Shown here: positions 8,874-16,733 of the stretch, in pieces
How the letters are laid out: every line of letters starts with the position of its first letter
Numbering within the stretch: position 1 is the first letter of the stretch
DNA from: Rhizobium sp. 11515TR
GTDB taxonomy: Bacteria; Pseudomonadota; Alphaproteobacteria; Rhizobiales; Rhizobiaceae
Direction of reading: 5' to 3'
DNA length: 64,000 bases
Assembly (NCBI RefSeq): GCF_002277895.1
Contig: NZ_CP022998.1
Location: 2,957,501-3,021,500 of the forward strand
Notes under the pieces: generated by a model
What the model saw: only the letters and a program-made list of their open reading frames with translations
The model's database searches: none
What the model was told of the DNA's origin: nothing
Translations under genes and position numbers: made by a program

Positions 8874-10709
8874 TCAATGGCTGAGCTCGAGCGTGGCATT
8901 TTCCAGCCACGCTCGGACGTCATGATCGTGGATCAACGGCATCAGCGCCTCGCGCGTCCGGACGTGATACTCGTTCAGCCAATGCAGCTCCTCGTGGGTC
9001 AGCAGTTCCACCAGCACCAGGCTGCGATCGATGGGGCAGAAGGTCAAAGTCTCGAAGCCCAGCATAGGCATGTCACCCCCCTCGATCTCCTCCGGATCGC
9101 GGATATAGATCAGGTTTTCGATGCGGATGCCGAAATGACCCGGACGATAGTAGCCGGGTTCGTTGGAAAGGATCATGCCGGGAAGCAGCTCCTGCACCGC
9201 GAGCCGCGCAATGCGCTGCGGCCCCTCATGCACGGACAAATAGGAGCCAACGCCGTGGCCGGTGCCATGCGCGAAATCGACGCCCGCCTTCCAGAGCGCG
9301 ATGCGCGCAAGCGGATCGAGATCGCAGCCGCGCGTACCCTTCGGGAAACGCGCCGTGCTGATGGCGATCATTCCCTTCAGGACCAGCGTGAAGAGACGCT
9401 TCTGCTCTTCGGAAACGGCACCGATGCCAACGGTGCGGGTGATATCGGTCGTACCGTTGATATATTGCGCGCCTGAATCGATGAGGAACAGCTCGCCTGC
9501 CTGGATCAGGCGGTCACTCGCCGTCGTCACGCGGTAATGCATGATGGCCGCGTGTTCGCCGGCGCCGGCGATCGTATCAAAGGAGATGTCCTTGAGCGGG
9601 TTCTGCATGCTTTCGCCGACGCGGGCGCGGCAGGCTTCCAGCCGTTCTGCAGCGGCGATTTCCGTCACCGTTCCCGGCTTGCTCGTCTCCAGCCAGTAAA
9701 GGAACTCGACCATGGCGGCGCCGTCCTGCAGGTGCGCCGCCGCCGACCCATTGATTTCGGCAGCATTCTTGCAAGCGCGCGGCAGCTTGGCAGGATCATT
9801 GCCCTCCACAACTTCCCCACCCTCTCGACGGATGAGATCGGTCAGGGCATAGGAGGCAAGATCCGGATCGACCAGGATGCGCCCGCCATTCGCAGCTGCA
9901 GCGGCCAGACGCTTGGTAAGTTCGGAAGGCGGCAGCTGCTTGCAGATCTGCGTGAGATAGGCTTCGGCCTCCACCTTGGTCTTGCGCTTGTCGAGGAAGA
10001 GCGCCGCCTCGCCTTCAGCATAGATGATGGCGCGTGCCAGGGGATGCGGCGTATGCGGCACGTCGCTGCCGCGAATGTTGAAGATCCAGGCGACCGAAGA
10101 CGGATCGGTAATCAGCGCCGCCTTGAGATTCTTTTCCTTGAGGCCGCTTGCAATCGTCGCAAGCTTGTCCTTGGCGAGGACACCGGCCTGAGCGATATCC
10201 TGAATGATAACGTTGCCCAGCGGCTCGGGCGGGCGGTCGGTCCAGAGCTTGTCGAGCGGATTATGCGGGAGGAAGACTAGCTTGCCGTCGATCTCGGCCA
10301 AGGCCTTTTCCAGTCGGCGTACCTCGGCACCCGTATGAAGCCATGGATCGATGCCGAGCCGGAAACCTTTCTTCGCGTGACGCGGCAGCCAGACATGCGG
10401 CGGCTCGTTCACCAGATCGCCACCAGTAAAGACGCTGCGGTCCACCTGTTCGGCAAGCTGAGTCACATAACGGCCATCCACGAAAACCACGGCCTGGGAG
10501 TGTGTGATAAGTGCAACACCTGCCGATCCCGTGAAGCCCGTGAGCCATGCGAGGCGCTCCGAGCATTTGGGCACGTACTCGCCTTGATACTCGTCAGCCC
10601 GCGGCACGAGGAAGCCGTCAATGCCGAGATCGCCGAAGGCAGCACGCAAACCGGCAACACGCTCGCGACCGAATTGCGGGGTGGAAGTGACGTCGAAAGA
10701 CTGAAACAT
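8874..10709 (-). CDS. M24 family Xaa-Pro aminopeptidase (aminopeptidase P, long form)
   Basis: Metallopeptidase removing the N-terminal residue before proline; probably cytoplasmic since no signal peptide is seen. 611 residues, the length of the three-domain aminopeptidase P (eukaryote-like) form: two creatinase-type N domains, then a pita-bread catalytic domain from about residue 310. Metal-ligand segments visible are FLIDSGAQYINGTTDITRT (two Asp), AHGTGHGVG (His), LSNEPGYY (Glu) and RIENL (Glu). The ribosome binding site before ATG 10709 is weak. It is a single gene, convergent with azlCD. The symbol pepP is often used for the shorter bacterial form, so it is left blank. Confidence 0.92.
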   Translation of the reverse strand: MFQSFDVTSTPQFGRERVAGLRAAFGDLGIDGFLVPRADEYQGEYVPKCSERLAWLTGFTGSAGVALITHSQAVVFVDGRYVTQLAEQVDRSVFTGGDLVNEPPHVWLPRHAKKGFRLGIDPWLHTGAEVRRLEKALAEIDGKLVFLPHNPLDKLWTDRPPEPLGNVIIQDIAQAGVLAKDKLATIASGLKEKNLKAALITDPSSVAWIFNIRGSDVPHTPHPLARAIIYAEGEAALFLDKRKTKVEAEAYLTQICKQLPPSELTKRLAAAAANGGRILVDPDLASYALTDLIRREGGEVVEGNDPAKLPRACKNAAEINGSAAAHLQDGAAMVEFLYWLETSKPGTVTEIAAAERLEACRARVGESMQNPLKDISFDTIAGAGEHAAIMHYRVTTASDRLIQAGELFLIDSGAQYINGTTDITRTVGIGAVSEEQKRLFTLVLKGMIAISTARFPKGTRGCDLDPLARIALWKAGVDFAHGTGHGVGSYLSVHEGPQRIARLAVQELLPGMILSNEPGYYRPGHFGIRIENLIYIRDPEEIEGGDMPMLGFETLTFCPIDRSLVLVELLTHEELHWLNEYHVRTREALMPLIHDHDVRAWLENATLELSH

Positions 10710-11051
10710 GAGCTGATCCGGTAGTAGTGGAGAATCCGTGAAACTGAATATTGCCAGTATGTTAGAGCATCACGATCAGAAGTGCGACGTGATTTTCGAT
10801 CCCTGAGACGATATGCGCGATTACAGGCACATCACATCCCGTGAGAGCAGTTTATCCCATCTCGGGCCGTTAACGAATCCGCCCAATTCGTGAGCACGCA
10901 GCCCGAATATGACAACTTCACGGCACAAAGCATGCATCTCACGCATAGCTCCCATGAAGCTGCCCCCCTGCCACGACAACGAGCGAGTCGCTATATCCGC
11001 CGCATCAAACGAGGTTCACGAAGAACCACCTCAAACCAAGGACTTAAGACA
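10710..11051. other. intergenic stretch with one dispersed repeat
   Basis: These 342 bases separate the aminopeptidase start from the 46-codon ORF. They hold one copy of the rhizobial-type repeat (10762-10800) and AT-richer sequence around 10880-10960 where promoters for the rightward locus could lie. Frames here extend the small ORF upstream, but without a ribosome binding site, so I do not call them coding. Confidence 0.5.
10762..10800 (+). repeat. dispersed rhizobial intergenic repeat, copy 1
   Basis: Begins TTAGAGCATCACGATCAGAA and continues with AGTGCGACGTGATTTTCGAT. It shares the pattern TTAGAGCA...AAGTGCGA..G.TTTTC with the element at 19823-19860. I recall near-identical short palindromic elements scattered through Rhizobium intergenic regions. 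The family name is not certain. Confidence 0.55.
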
Positions 11052-11192
11052 ATGCCTATCTCTCGCTCCGCATATGTTAGCCCGGCGCTGGCTGGCGAGC
11101 GTCGCACCGTACGCCATTCCGTCGGCTCGCTTCGTCAGCTCGAAGTTGAAACCGCAAAGGCAATCGGCGCCAGCCGCGGCGGCCGCCGCTAA
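11052..11192 (+). CDS. 46-residue basic protein, unknown
   Basis: Small ORF coding MPISRSAYVSPALAGERRTV and a basic tail ending ASRGGRR. AAGGA lies 9 bases before the ATG, and codon choice matches neighbouring genes. It has no membrane segment, no cysteines and many Arg/Ser residues. The predicted anti-SD sRNA starts only about 28 bases after its stop and there is no terminator between them, so both may share a transcript. No function is recognised. It could also be a non-coding stretch upstream of the sRNA that happens to be open. Confidence 0.5.
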   Translation: MPISRSAYVSPALAGERRTVRHSVGSLRQLEVETAKAIGASRGGRR

Positions 11193-11220
11193 CAAGTTTA
11201 CGATCTACGCGTTCTAAGTC

Positions 11221-11358
11221 GATCGCAATCCGGTTCTCCTCCTCCCTCGGATTATGATCAGAACGCTTAGAGCCCGCTTGAGCACTCCTCCTCCACACGC
11301 TCGCGGGCAAGATCGGTGAAAACCGATCTGAAGGCGGTGCTTCGGCACCGCCTTTTTT
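11221..11358 (+). ncRNA. predicted anti-Shine-Dalgarno sRNA (cuckoo / alpha-r14-like)
   Basis: Four consecutive hairpins and a terminator. Hairpin 1: GATC-GC-AATCCG pairs with CGGATT-AT-GATC (11221-11259), with the loop containing CCTCCTCCC. Hairpin 2: GCCCGC-TT-GAGC pairs with GCTC-GCGGGC (11272-11308), with the loop containing CCTCCTCC. Hairpin 3: AGATCGGT-GAAA-ACCGATCT (11310-11329). Hairpin 4 is the intrinsic terminator (11331-11358). Single-stranded CCUCCUCC copies 16S anti-SD and can pair with ribosome binding sites. This layout matches the rhizobial alpha-r14/cuckoo sRNAs as I remember them. The 5' end is not defined. It could be its own transcript or the 3' UTR of the 46-codon ORF mRNA. 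Confidence 0.75.
11331..11358 (+). terminator. intrinsic terminator of the sRNA locus
   Basis: A 10-bp perfect stem AAGGCGGTGC / GCACCGCCTT with a TTCG tetraloop is followed by a T-run on the plus strand. The prmA stop lies 35 bases beyond on the other strand. The T-run exists only for rightward transcription. Confidence 0.88.
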
Positions 11359-11392
11359 ATTTCCGCGATTGTTGATGCGGGACGTGACCGGC

Positions 11393-12271
11393 TCAGGGCC
11401 GGTCGAGATGGATGGTGACCCAGCCGTTGCGCCAGATCGTGCGCACGTGCCGCAGGTGTGCGCCATTATAGGCAGCCAGAACTTTCCAGCGCTGCTCGGC
11501 AAGAATACCCGACAGAATGACCGAACCGCCCGGTGCCAGATGCGCCACAAGCTGCGGCGCCATCTTGATGAGCGGACGCGCCAGAATATTGGCGATGATC
11601 AGGTCGAACGGTCCATGACGGGAAAAGGCCGTGGAATGGAATCCCGGTGCCGTCTCCAGCGTGACACCCGAGGCGATGCCGTTGCTGCGGACATTTTCCT
11701 TCGCGACGCGGACGGCAATCGGATCGATATCGGTCGCCAGAACCGGAATGTTGCGCAGCTTGCGGACGGCGATCGCCAGCACGCCGCTGCCCGTCCCGAG
11801 ATCGAGCGCGTTGCGTACGCGGCGGCTCACGAGAACCTTTTCGATCATCTCAAGGCAACCCGCCGTCGTGCCATGGTGACCGGTGCCGAAGGCCTGCCCG
11901 GCTTCGATTTCGATGGCGATGTCGCTGGGGCCGACCTTGTCGCGATCATGCGAACCATGCACGAGGAAACGGCCGGCACGCACAGGCTTCAACCCTTCTA
12001 GCGACTTGGCGATCCAGTCGATATCGGGAAGCACTTCCTTTTGAATGGCGAGATCGGCGAAGGCAGACTTCAGAAGCGCTTCGAAACGGCCGCGAACCTC
12101 ATCCTCATCTGCGGCGTAGAGATAGATCGACGCTTCCCAGATATCGTTCTTCTCGTCGATTTCCGTCGTTGCGATCGGCAATTCTTCATCTTCGAATACC
12201 GGCGTCATCAGGTCCAGAACCTGCTCGGCCTTCTTCTCGGTCGTCGTCACATAAAGGCGGATTTCACTCAA
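11393..12271 (-). CDS. prmA: ribosomal protein L11 methyltransferase
   Basis: SAM-dependent methyltransferase that methylates lysines and the N-terminus of ribosomal protein L11; cytoplasmic. 292 residues from a TTG start giving (M)SEIRLYVTTTEKKAEQVLDLM, the usual rhizobial N-terminus. An upstream in-frame Met adds 14 residues unlike the family. The C-terminal SAM-binding motif is ALDLGTGSGVLAIA, and the post-I acidic residue lies in ATDIDPIAV. The catalytic-domain NILARPLI motif (N-I-L-A) is present. Upstream on the same strand, 20 bases away, is the frameshifted FAD monooxygenase. Start choice is the main uncertainty. Confidence 0.93.
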   Translation of the reverse strand: MSEIRLYVTTTEKKAEQVLDLMTPVFEDEELPIATTEIDEKNDIWEASIYLYAADEDEVRGRFEALLKSAFADLAIQKEVLPDIDWIAKSLEGLKPVRAGRFLVHGSHDRDKVGPSDIAIEIEAGQAFGTGHHGTTAGCLEMIEKVLVSRRVRNALDLGTGSGVLAIAVRKLRNIPVLATDIDPIAVRVAKENVRSNGIASGVTLETAPGFHSTAFSRHGPFDLIIANILARPLIKMAPQLVAHLAPGGSVILSGILAEQRWKVLAAYNGAHLRHVRTIWRNGWVTIHLDRP

Positions 12272-12291
12272 CTCGTCGCTCTTTCTCGTTC

Positions 12292-13442
12292 TTATTCGGC
12301 CCAGTCGATCCAAGGCGGTTTCGGCGTATCGTAGCCAGCCACACTCCGAAGCAATTGCCGGCGAAAAGGGCCGAAGCGTAGCAACAACGGCGCAAGGAAA
12401 TTTCGCGTCGCAACTGCCAGCGGGTTCTGCATCGTCACCAATCGTGTCAGGCTATAGGTCTGCTTCAACACTTGCTTCACGGCGGGAATTCTCAAGGCCG
12501 AATACTCCTGTTCGCGGCCTTCCGCAATGAGCCAGGCGAGCCAGCAGGCATCTTCGATGCCGAGATTCATGCCGCGCGCGCCTGCCGGCGAATGAATATG
12601 GGCGGCATCGCCGGCAAGAAAGACATTGCCCTTGGCCATCGGTTCGACATGCCGGAAGTGAATACGAAACTGCGAAGCCCAGGTCTTTTCGGCAATGGCG
12701 GCTGGATGAACGATGCGGCTTTCGAAATTCTCCAGCGTCGAAATGTAGCGAATGATATCGGCCGTGACAGGCAGGCGCCCGACCATGCCGGGATCGAAGA
12801 GCGAGATTTCGGCAAAATGCGTATCGACCGGTTTCGCATAGCGAAAATCGGCAAGATAGAAATAAGCCTCCAGCGCCTCGCCCGGGAAGCCGGCACCAAG
12901 TGCCTTGCGCACCGCAGAATGGGCGCCATCTGCACCGATCAATATGTCCGGCTGCACCGTTTCCAACGTACCATCAGCTCGACGCAGCGTGAGCTCCGGC
13001 CTTTGAGGGTCCGATATGGCCTCTGTAATCACTGTCGTCTGCCCTTCAGGCGAGATGCCATAGGTTGAAAGCGCTTCCATCAGCAGGCGTTCGGTACTGC
13101 CCTGCGGCAGAGCGCAAATAGCACTGAAGGGGCCTTTCACCTCGCGAGTATCCAGCTCGATCAAAATTTTCTTATTCGCGCGGACGCGAAACTGCTCGAT
13201 CGGTTGCGCGTCGGTGACGATGCGCTCGGCAACGCCGGAAGGAGACAGCAGCGTCAGCGTTCGGGCATTAACACCGAGAGCCCGGCTTTCCTGCAGCGGC
13301 GTCGGACCAGTGCCGTCATCGACGATACGCGGCGAGAAGCCGCGACGGGCGAGCTCGAGAGCGGCGGCAAGGCCGATCGGCCCAGCCCCCCCGCGATCAG
13401 GATGGATCTGGATTTTCCCCGTCCGCCAATCCCCTCGCCCAT
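12292..13442 (-). pseudogene. FAD-dependent monooxygenase (UbiH/PHBH type), frameshifted in a G7 tract
   Basis: Aromatic-ring-hydroxylase-like flavoprotein broken by a one-base frameshift. From ATG 13442 the frame reads MGEGIGGRGKSRSILIAGG and then loses similarity at a run of seven G (plus-strand C run 13386-13392). Adding one G restores GGAGPIGLAAALELARRG, the GxGxxG dinucleotide-binding motif, and the frame stays open to the stop at 12292. The rest carries DILIGADGAHSAVRK (DG motif) and GNVFLAGDAAHIHSPAGARG (GD motif). Restored length is about 383 residues, normal for the family. AGGA precedes the ATG, which lies 7 bases after the SCO1 stop. It may be a real mutation or a sequencing error in the homopolymer. 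Substrate is unknown. Confidence 0.8.
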
Positions 13443-13449
13443 GCAGGTC

Positions 13450-14052
13450 CTATCCCTTCTTGACCAGGTTCTCCAGCTTCTTCACCGCCACGTCCGGATC
13501 CTCCTCATAAGCGATGGTCCCGGCAAAGCGGCCCTGCGAATCCAGCAGGAAGACGGAAGCGGTGTGGTCCATCGTGTAGTCGCCGTTCGGCTGCTTGTCG
13601 TCGACCGGCACTTTCTTGGCATAGACACGGAAGCCCTTGACCATATCCATCACCTTGGCGGGATCTCCGGAAATTCCGGTGATGCGCTTCGATACGTTGG
13701 AGACATATTGGTCCATGATGGCGGGCGTATCGCGCTCGGGATCAACAGTCACGAAATAGGCATTGAGCTTGCTCCCATCAGGGTCGACCTTCTGCAGCCA
13801 GGCGTTCAGCTCGAACAGCGTCGTGGGGCAGACATCGGGACAATGGGTATAGCCGAAGAAAACGGCCGACGGCTTGCCGCGAAACGCCTGATCGCTGATC
13901 GGCTGGCCGCTCTGCGAAACGAGGGTAAAGGGCGCACCATAAGGTCCGGATGCCGCAACTTCCGGCGATTTGCCGCCGCCAAAGCTAAACCAGCCCAATA
14001 GTCCGGCCACGATCAACACGGCCACCCAAACTGCAATCCGCACGCTTCTCAT
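13450..14052 (-). CDS. SCO1/SenC family copper chaperone
   Basis: Membrane-anchored thioredoxin-fold protein that delivers copper to cytochrome c oxidase (CuA site) or reduces its cysteines. 200 residues, with an N-terminal membrane anchor (VRIAVWVAVLIVAGLLGWF) and a periplasmic domain. The copper-binding Cys pair is in THCPDVCP, and the partner His is in MDHTASVFLL near residue 162. GAGGAA lies about 9 bases before ATG 14052. No oxidase genes are nearby, so the partner is inferred from family. It shares strand and a 7-base gap with the broken monooxygenase. Confidence 0.93.
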   Translation of the reverse strand: MRSVRIAVWVAVLIVAGLLGWFSFGGGKSPEVAASGPYGAPFTLVSQSGQPISDQAFRGKPSAVFFGYTHCPDVCPTTLFELNAWLQKVDPDGSKLNAYFVTVDPERDTPAIMDQYVSNVSKRITGISGDPAKVMDMVKGFRVYAKKVPVDDKQPNGDYTMDHTASVFLLDSQGRFAGTIAYEEDPDVAVKKLENLVKKG

Positions 14053-14064
14053 GAATACTATTCC

Positions 14065-14265
14065 TCACCAATACGGACGATCACGCCGAATGTGCGGTGC
14101 AATCGACCTCCTAGCCGATGTAACGGCTCGAAGTAGAGGACGCAATTCAAGAAGATGTTCAGAGGAGACCGAAATCGTCGCAGTATGCGGTTCCAGGGTT
14201 TTCCAAGCCTTGATCACTCCATTTCGCCGCTCTTCTTGGGCGGGTGAGGCAAAATCTGCATTCAT
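14065..14265 (-). CDS. possible 66-residue hypothetical protein
   Basis: Open frame starting MNADFASPAQEERRNGVIKA, ending 12 bases before the SCO1 start on the same strand. No family is recognised, there are no membrane segments, and codon use is less biased to GC than in neighbours. It may be the leader region of the SCO1 transcript rather than a gene. Listed because it fills the gap and is co-oriented. Confidence 0.25.
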   Translation of the reverse strand: MNADFASPAQEERRNGVIKAWKTLEPHTATISVSSEHLLELRPLLRAVTSARRSIAPHIRRDRPYW

Positions 14266-14506
14266 GTTAAACCAATCCTAACCAGTCCGCGCCAACATCT
14301 GCAGCAAAGGTCGAATTCGGCCTCACTCGCCGCCCGAAAGCGCGGCAAACCTCTTTATTCCAGAAGGGCATGACGCCCGCCGGAACGCCAGGCGTATCTT
14401 TCGCCGAAGCACCGGACGCTGCCGCTGCCCAAGCCGCTCCAGCCGATCTCTCTTTTCAATCGCGAGCGTCGCTTGCGCGGCGATGCCAAACGGGAAGTTC
14501 TCGAAT

Positions 14507-14971
14507 ATGACGAACGCCATCAAGCAATCGGGCACCTATCTGGAAATCGTCTCCTTTCACCTTGGCGATCAGGAATTCTGCATCGACATCATGGCCATCC
14601 GCGAAATCCGCGGCTGGGCTCCAGTGACGCCGATGCCGCATACGCCGCCCTACGTGCTCGGCCTCATCAACCTGCGCGGCGCCGTGATCCCGGTCATCGA
14701 CATGGCCTGCCGCCTCGGCATGAAGATGACGGAACCTTCGGAGCGTTCCGCAATCATCGTTACGGATATTGCCGGCAAGCTCGTCGGCCTACTGGTCGAA
14801 CAGGTCTCGGATATGATGTCGATCAAAAGTGAAGATCTGCAGCCGGCTCCGGAAATCATCCCCGAAGCACAGCGCGCCTTCTGCCGTGGCATCGTGGCAT
14901 TGGAAAAGACCATGGTCTGCTTCCTCAACCTCGATACGGTCATTGCGGATCAGTTGGCACAGGCAGCCTGA
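14507..14971 (+). CDS. cheW: chemotaxis coupling protein CheW
   Basis: Adaptor linking methyl-accepting chemoreceptors to the CheA kinase at the inner-membrane signalling array. 154 residues from ATG 14507, chosen over ATG 14483 because GGGAAG lies 9 bases upstream and the family starts close to here. Seen are EIVSFHLGDQEFCIDIMAIREI, LGLINLRGAVIPVIDMACRLG and LVGLLVEQVSDMM, the typical CheW beta-barrel pattern. It stands alone, away from any che operon, and is closed by a strong terminator. It may serve the main flagellar pathway or a second one. Confidence 0.95.
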   Translation: MTNAIKQSGTYLEIVSFHLGDQEFCIDIMAIREIRGWAPVTPMPHTPPYVLGLINLRGAVIPVIDMACRLGMKMTEPSERSAIIVTDIAGKLVGLLVEQVSDMMSIKSEDLQPAPEIIPEAQRAFCRGIVALEKTMVCFLNLDTVIADQLAQAA

Positions 14972-14998
14972 TTTCAATAAGTTAGCTTACCCAAAGAA

Positions 14999-15036
14999 GA
15001 TCGCCCTGGAGCTCGGCTCCAGGGCGATCGCTTTTT
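14999..15036 (+). terminator. intrinsic terminator after cheW
   Basis: A 14-bp perfect stem (GATCGCCCTGGAGC / GCTCCAGGGCGATC) with a 3-base TCG loop is followed by GCTTTTTA. It lies 28 bases after the cheW stop. Confidence 0.92.
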
Positions 15037-15070
15037 ATACGACCGGTTTTGGCAGGGGTGTAGCCAATCA

Positions 15071-15119
15071 CACGGTCTTGCAGGCCGTGAACAGGGGCGA
15101 GAGTCGCCTCCCTGTTCAC
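15071..15119 (+). other. two overlapping, mutually exclusive hairpins
   Basis: CACGG (15071-15075) can pair with CCGTG (15085-15089). GTGAACAGGG (15087-15096) can pair with CCCTGTTCAC (15110-15119), with an inner GCGA/TCGC. The two stems share bases 15087-15089, so only one can form at a time. No ORF or T-run is attached. The stretch 15037-15240 otherwise shows nothing I recognise. Confidence 0.35.
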
Positions 15120-15240
15120 CTTCGAAATTGCATCAAAAAGGTGCAAACCGAAAGCAACTAGAAGGACTTCGACAACCCAAGAGTATGACTTTTTTTGGTA
15201 TTATCCTTCTGCGGGTTGTTTCTGAGGTATGCAAATACCG

Positions 15241-15735
15241 TCATTTCGGCTTGCCATTCTTCCAAGTAACCTGCTGGCCAAACAAGGGGATCGTCGAAAT
15301 GGCCATCTTGGCGGAGCCATCCGTCAGCTGCCGCGAATGGATAAGATAGACGAGCGTGTCATTCTTCTTGTCGTAAATGCGGGTGACGACCAGCTTCTTC
15401 CAGATGAGCGACAGCCCGGCGCGAAATACCTCCTCACCGCCCTGAGACAGGTTGATATCGCCGATCTCGATCGGACCGGTTTGACGGCAGGCGATGGAAT
15501 TATTGGAAGGATCTTCGAACCAGTTGCCCTTGCGCAGCCGGTCGATCACGCTGCGATCGAAATAGGTCACATGGCAAGTGATGCCCGAGACTTCGGGGTC
15601 CGGCACGGCATCGACCAGAATATCATTACCCGTCCAGTCCACACCGACCTTGCCGATAACTTCGGCGGAAGCGGAAATGGGAGTCGCGGCCAGAAAGGAC
15701 GCGGCAATGGCAGCGAAGAATTTGGGTGAACGCAT
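15241..15735 (-). CDS. creA: CreA family periplasmic protein
   Basis: Uncharacterised periplasmic protein family (E. coli CreA). 164 residues from ATG 15735, chosen because GGAGG lies 8 bases upstream and gives a good signal peptide (MRSPKFFAAIAASFLAATPISASA, predicted cut after ASA). The mature part starts EVIGKVGVDWTGNDI and contains CHVTYFDR and CRQTGPIE, whose two cysteines could form a disulphide. Known E. coli creA neighbours (creBCD) are absent. The function is not established in any organism I can name. Confidence 0.92.
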   Translation of the reverse strand: MRSPKFFAAIAASFLAATPISASAEVIGKVGVDWTGNDILVDAVPDPEVSGITCHVTYFDRSVIDRLRKGNWFEDPSNNSIACRQTGPIEIGDINLSQGGEEVFRAGLSLIWKKLVVTRIYDKKNDTLVYLIHSRQLTDGSAKMAISTIPLFGQQVTWKNGKPK

Positions 15736-15921
15736 CGAACATCCTCCAACAACAGCCGCCGGGAGCAAAAGCGGCTTGGCTAAGGTAAGATGGTCCATGA
15801 GCGATGCAAGATGGGTCGCCTTATATCCGCGCGTAACGCTTCACGGTCGATCCGGCAGCGATCCACACAATGGACGCCGCCGAAACAACGGCGCCCGAAC
15901 CCACGCAGGCTGCACGTCATC

Positions 15922-16365
15922 TCACTTCTGTTTGATTGCGACCGTTCCGGTTTCCAGCAGCGACTTGAGGTTGGACAGGATCTTCGGCCAGCCACCGGAA
16001 ACCGCCTCGATAAGCTTGGAGTTTTCAACCTCGATCGTGTGGGCAACGGTCAGCTTCACGACACCATCCGCCGGCTCCAGTTCCATCACGCAGCGCGACC
16101 AGCCCTCGGCCTTGAGGTCTGGGCGCCACTCATTGCGCCAGTTGATGGCGAGCCGCCGTGGCGGATCGAACTCGGCAATCTCTCCTGCATCGGCAACCCG
16201 ACCATCCGGAAAGAGCATTTTCCACGGCGATCCAACCTTCCACTCGGTGTCGTGGACCATATCGAACCAGTATTGCTTGATGAATTCCGGTGTGGTCAGC
16301 GCCGACCAGAGCTTTTCCGGCGTGGTGCGGATGAAGGTGACGTAGACGAATTTGCTTCCAGTCAT
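15922..16365 (-). CDS. SRPBCC (AHSA1-like) domain protein
   Basis: START-like lipid/ligand-binding fold protein of the AHSA1 (activator of Hsp90 ATPase homologue) group. 147 residues from ATG 16365, which has AAGGAG 8 bases upstream. Typical features are FVYVTFIRTTPEKLWSALTTPEF, the G-S-P-W strand region and SGGWPKILSNLKSLLETG at the C-terminus. It lies 38 bases behind an ArsR regulator on the same strand, a common bacterial pairing in which the regulator controls the SRPBCC gene. The ligand is unknown. Confidence 0.9.
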   Translation of the reverse strand: MTGSKFVYVTFIRTTPEKLWSALTTPEFIKQYWFDMVHDTEWKVGSPWKMLFPDGRVADAGEIAEFDPPRRLAINWRNEWRPDLKAEGWSRCVMELEPADGVVKLTVAHTIEVENSKLIEAVSGGWPKILSNLKSLLETGTVAIKQK

Positions 16366-16403
16366 GTCATTTCTCCTTATTTGAATTTTATTGCTTCTTG
16401 AGC

Positions 16404-16733
16404 TCACTGGCCGCCCTCGTCTTCCAGCGCCTTCTTCAAGGCTGAAAGCGCGCTCAGATGCTGGCGTTCGAACTTGTTGATCCAGCGTTCGGCGATGCCG
16501 TTGATCGGGACGGCGTTGATGAAATGCAGCTTCTCGCGTCCATGCTTTTCCGTGGAGATCAGATTGGCCTCCTCCAGAATGGCAAGATGCTTGGCGACCG
16601 CCTGGCGGCTCATGTCCAGATCCTCGCAGAGCGCGTTCAGGGTCTGTCCATTGCGCTCATGGAGCCTGTCGAGCAATTGCCGCCGGCTGGGATCCGCCAA
16701 CGCCTTGAAGACTGCATCATCATCCACGGACAT
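16404..16733 (-). CDS. ArsR-family transcriptional regulator
   Basis: Winged-helix repressor of 109 residues. The recognition-helix region reads LCEDLDMSRQAVAKHLAILEEANLI. No cysteine pair typical of metal-sensing ArsR proteins is seen (one Cys in LCEDL), so it is more like the SdpR/Rv2034 group paired with SRPBCC proteins. ATG 16733 gives MSVDDDAVFKALADPSRRQLL, the normal start. A longer frame upstream runs through the operator palindrome. Two palindromes (16734-16782) lie directly before the start and suggest autorepression of the ArsR-SRPBCC operon. Confidence 0.93.
   Translation of the reverse strand: MSVDDDAVFKALADPSRRQLLDRLHERNGQTLNALCEDLDMSRQAVAKHLAILEEANLISTEKHGREKLHFINAVPINGIAERWINKFERQHLSALSALKKALEDEGGQ

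Noticed and set aside
11331..11358. Reading this hairpin as the prmA terminator
   Set aside because: The T-run is on the plus strand only. For prmA, read leftward, no T-run follows the stem.
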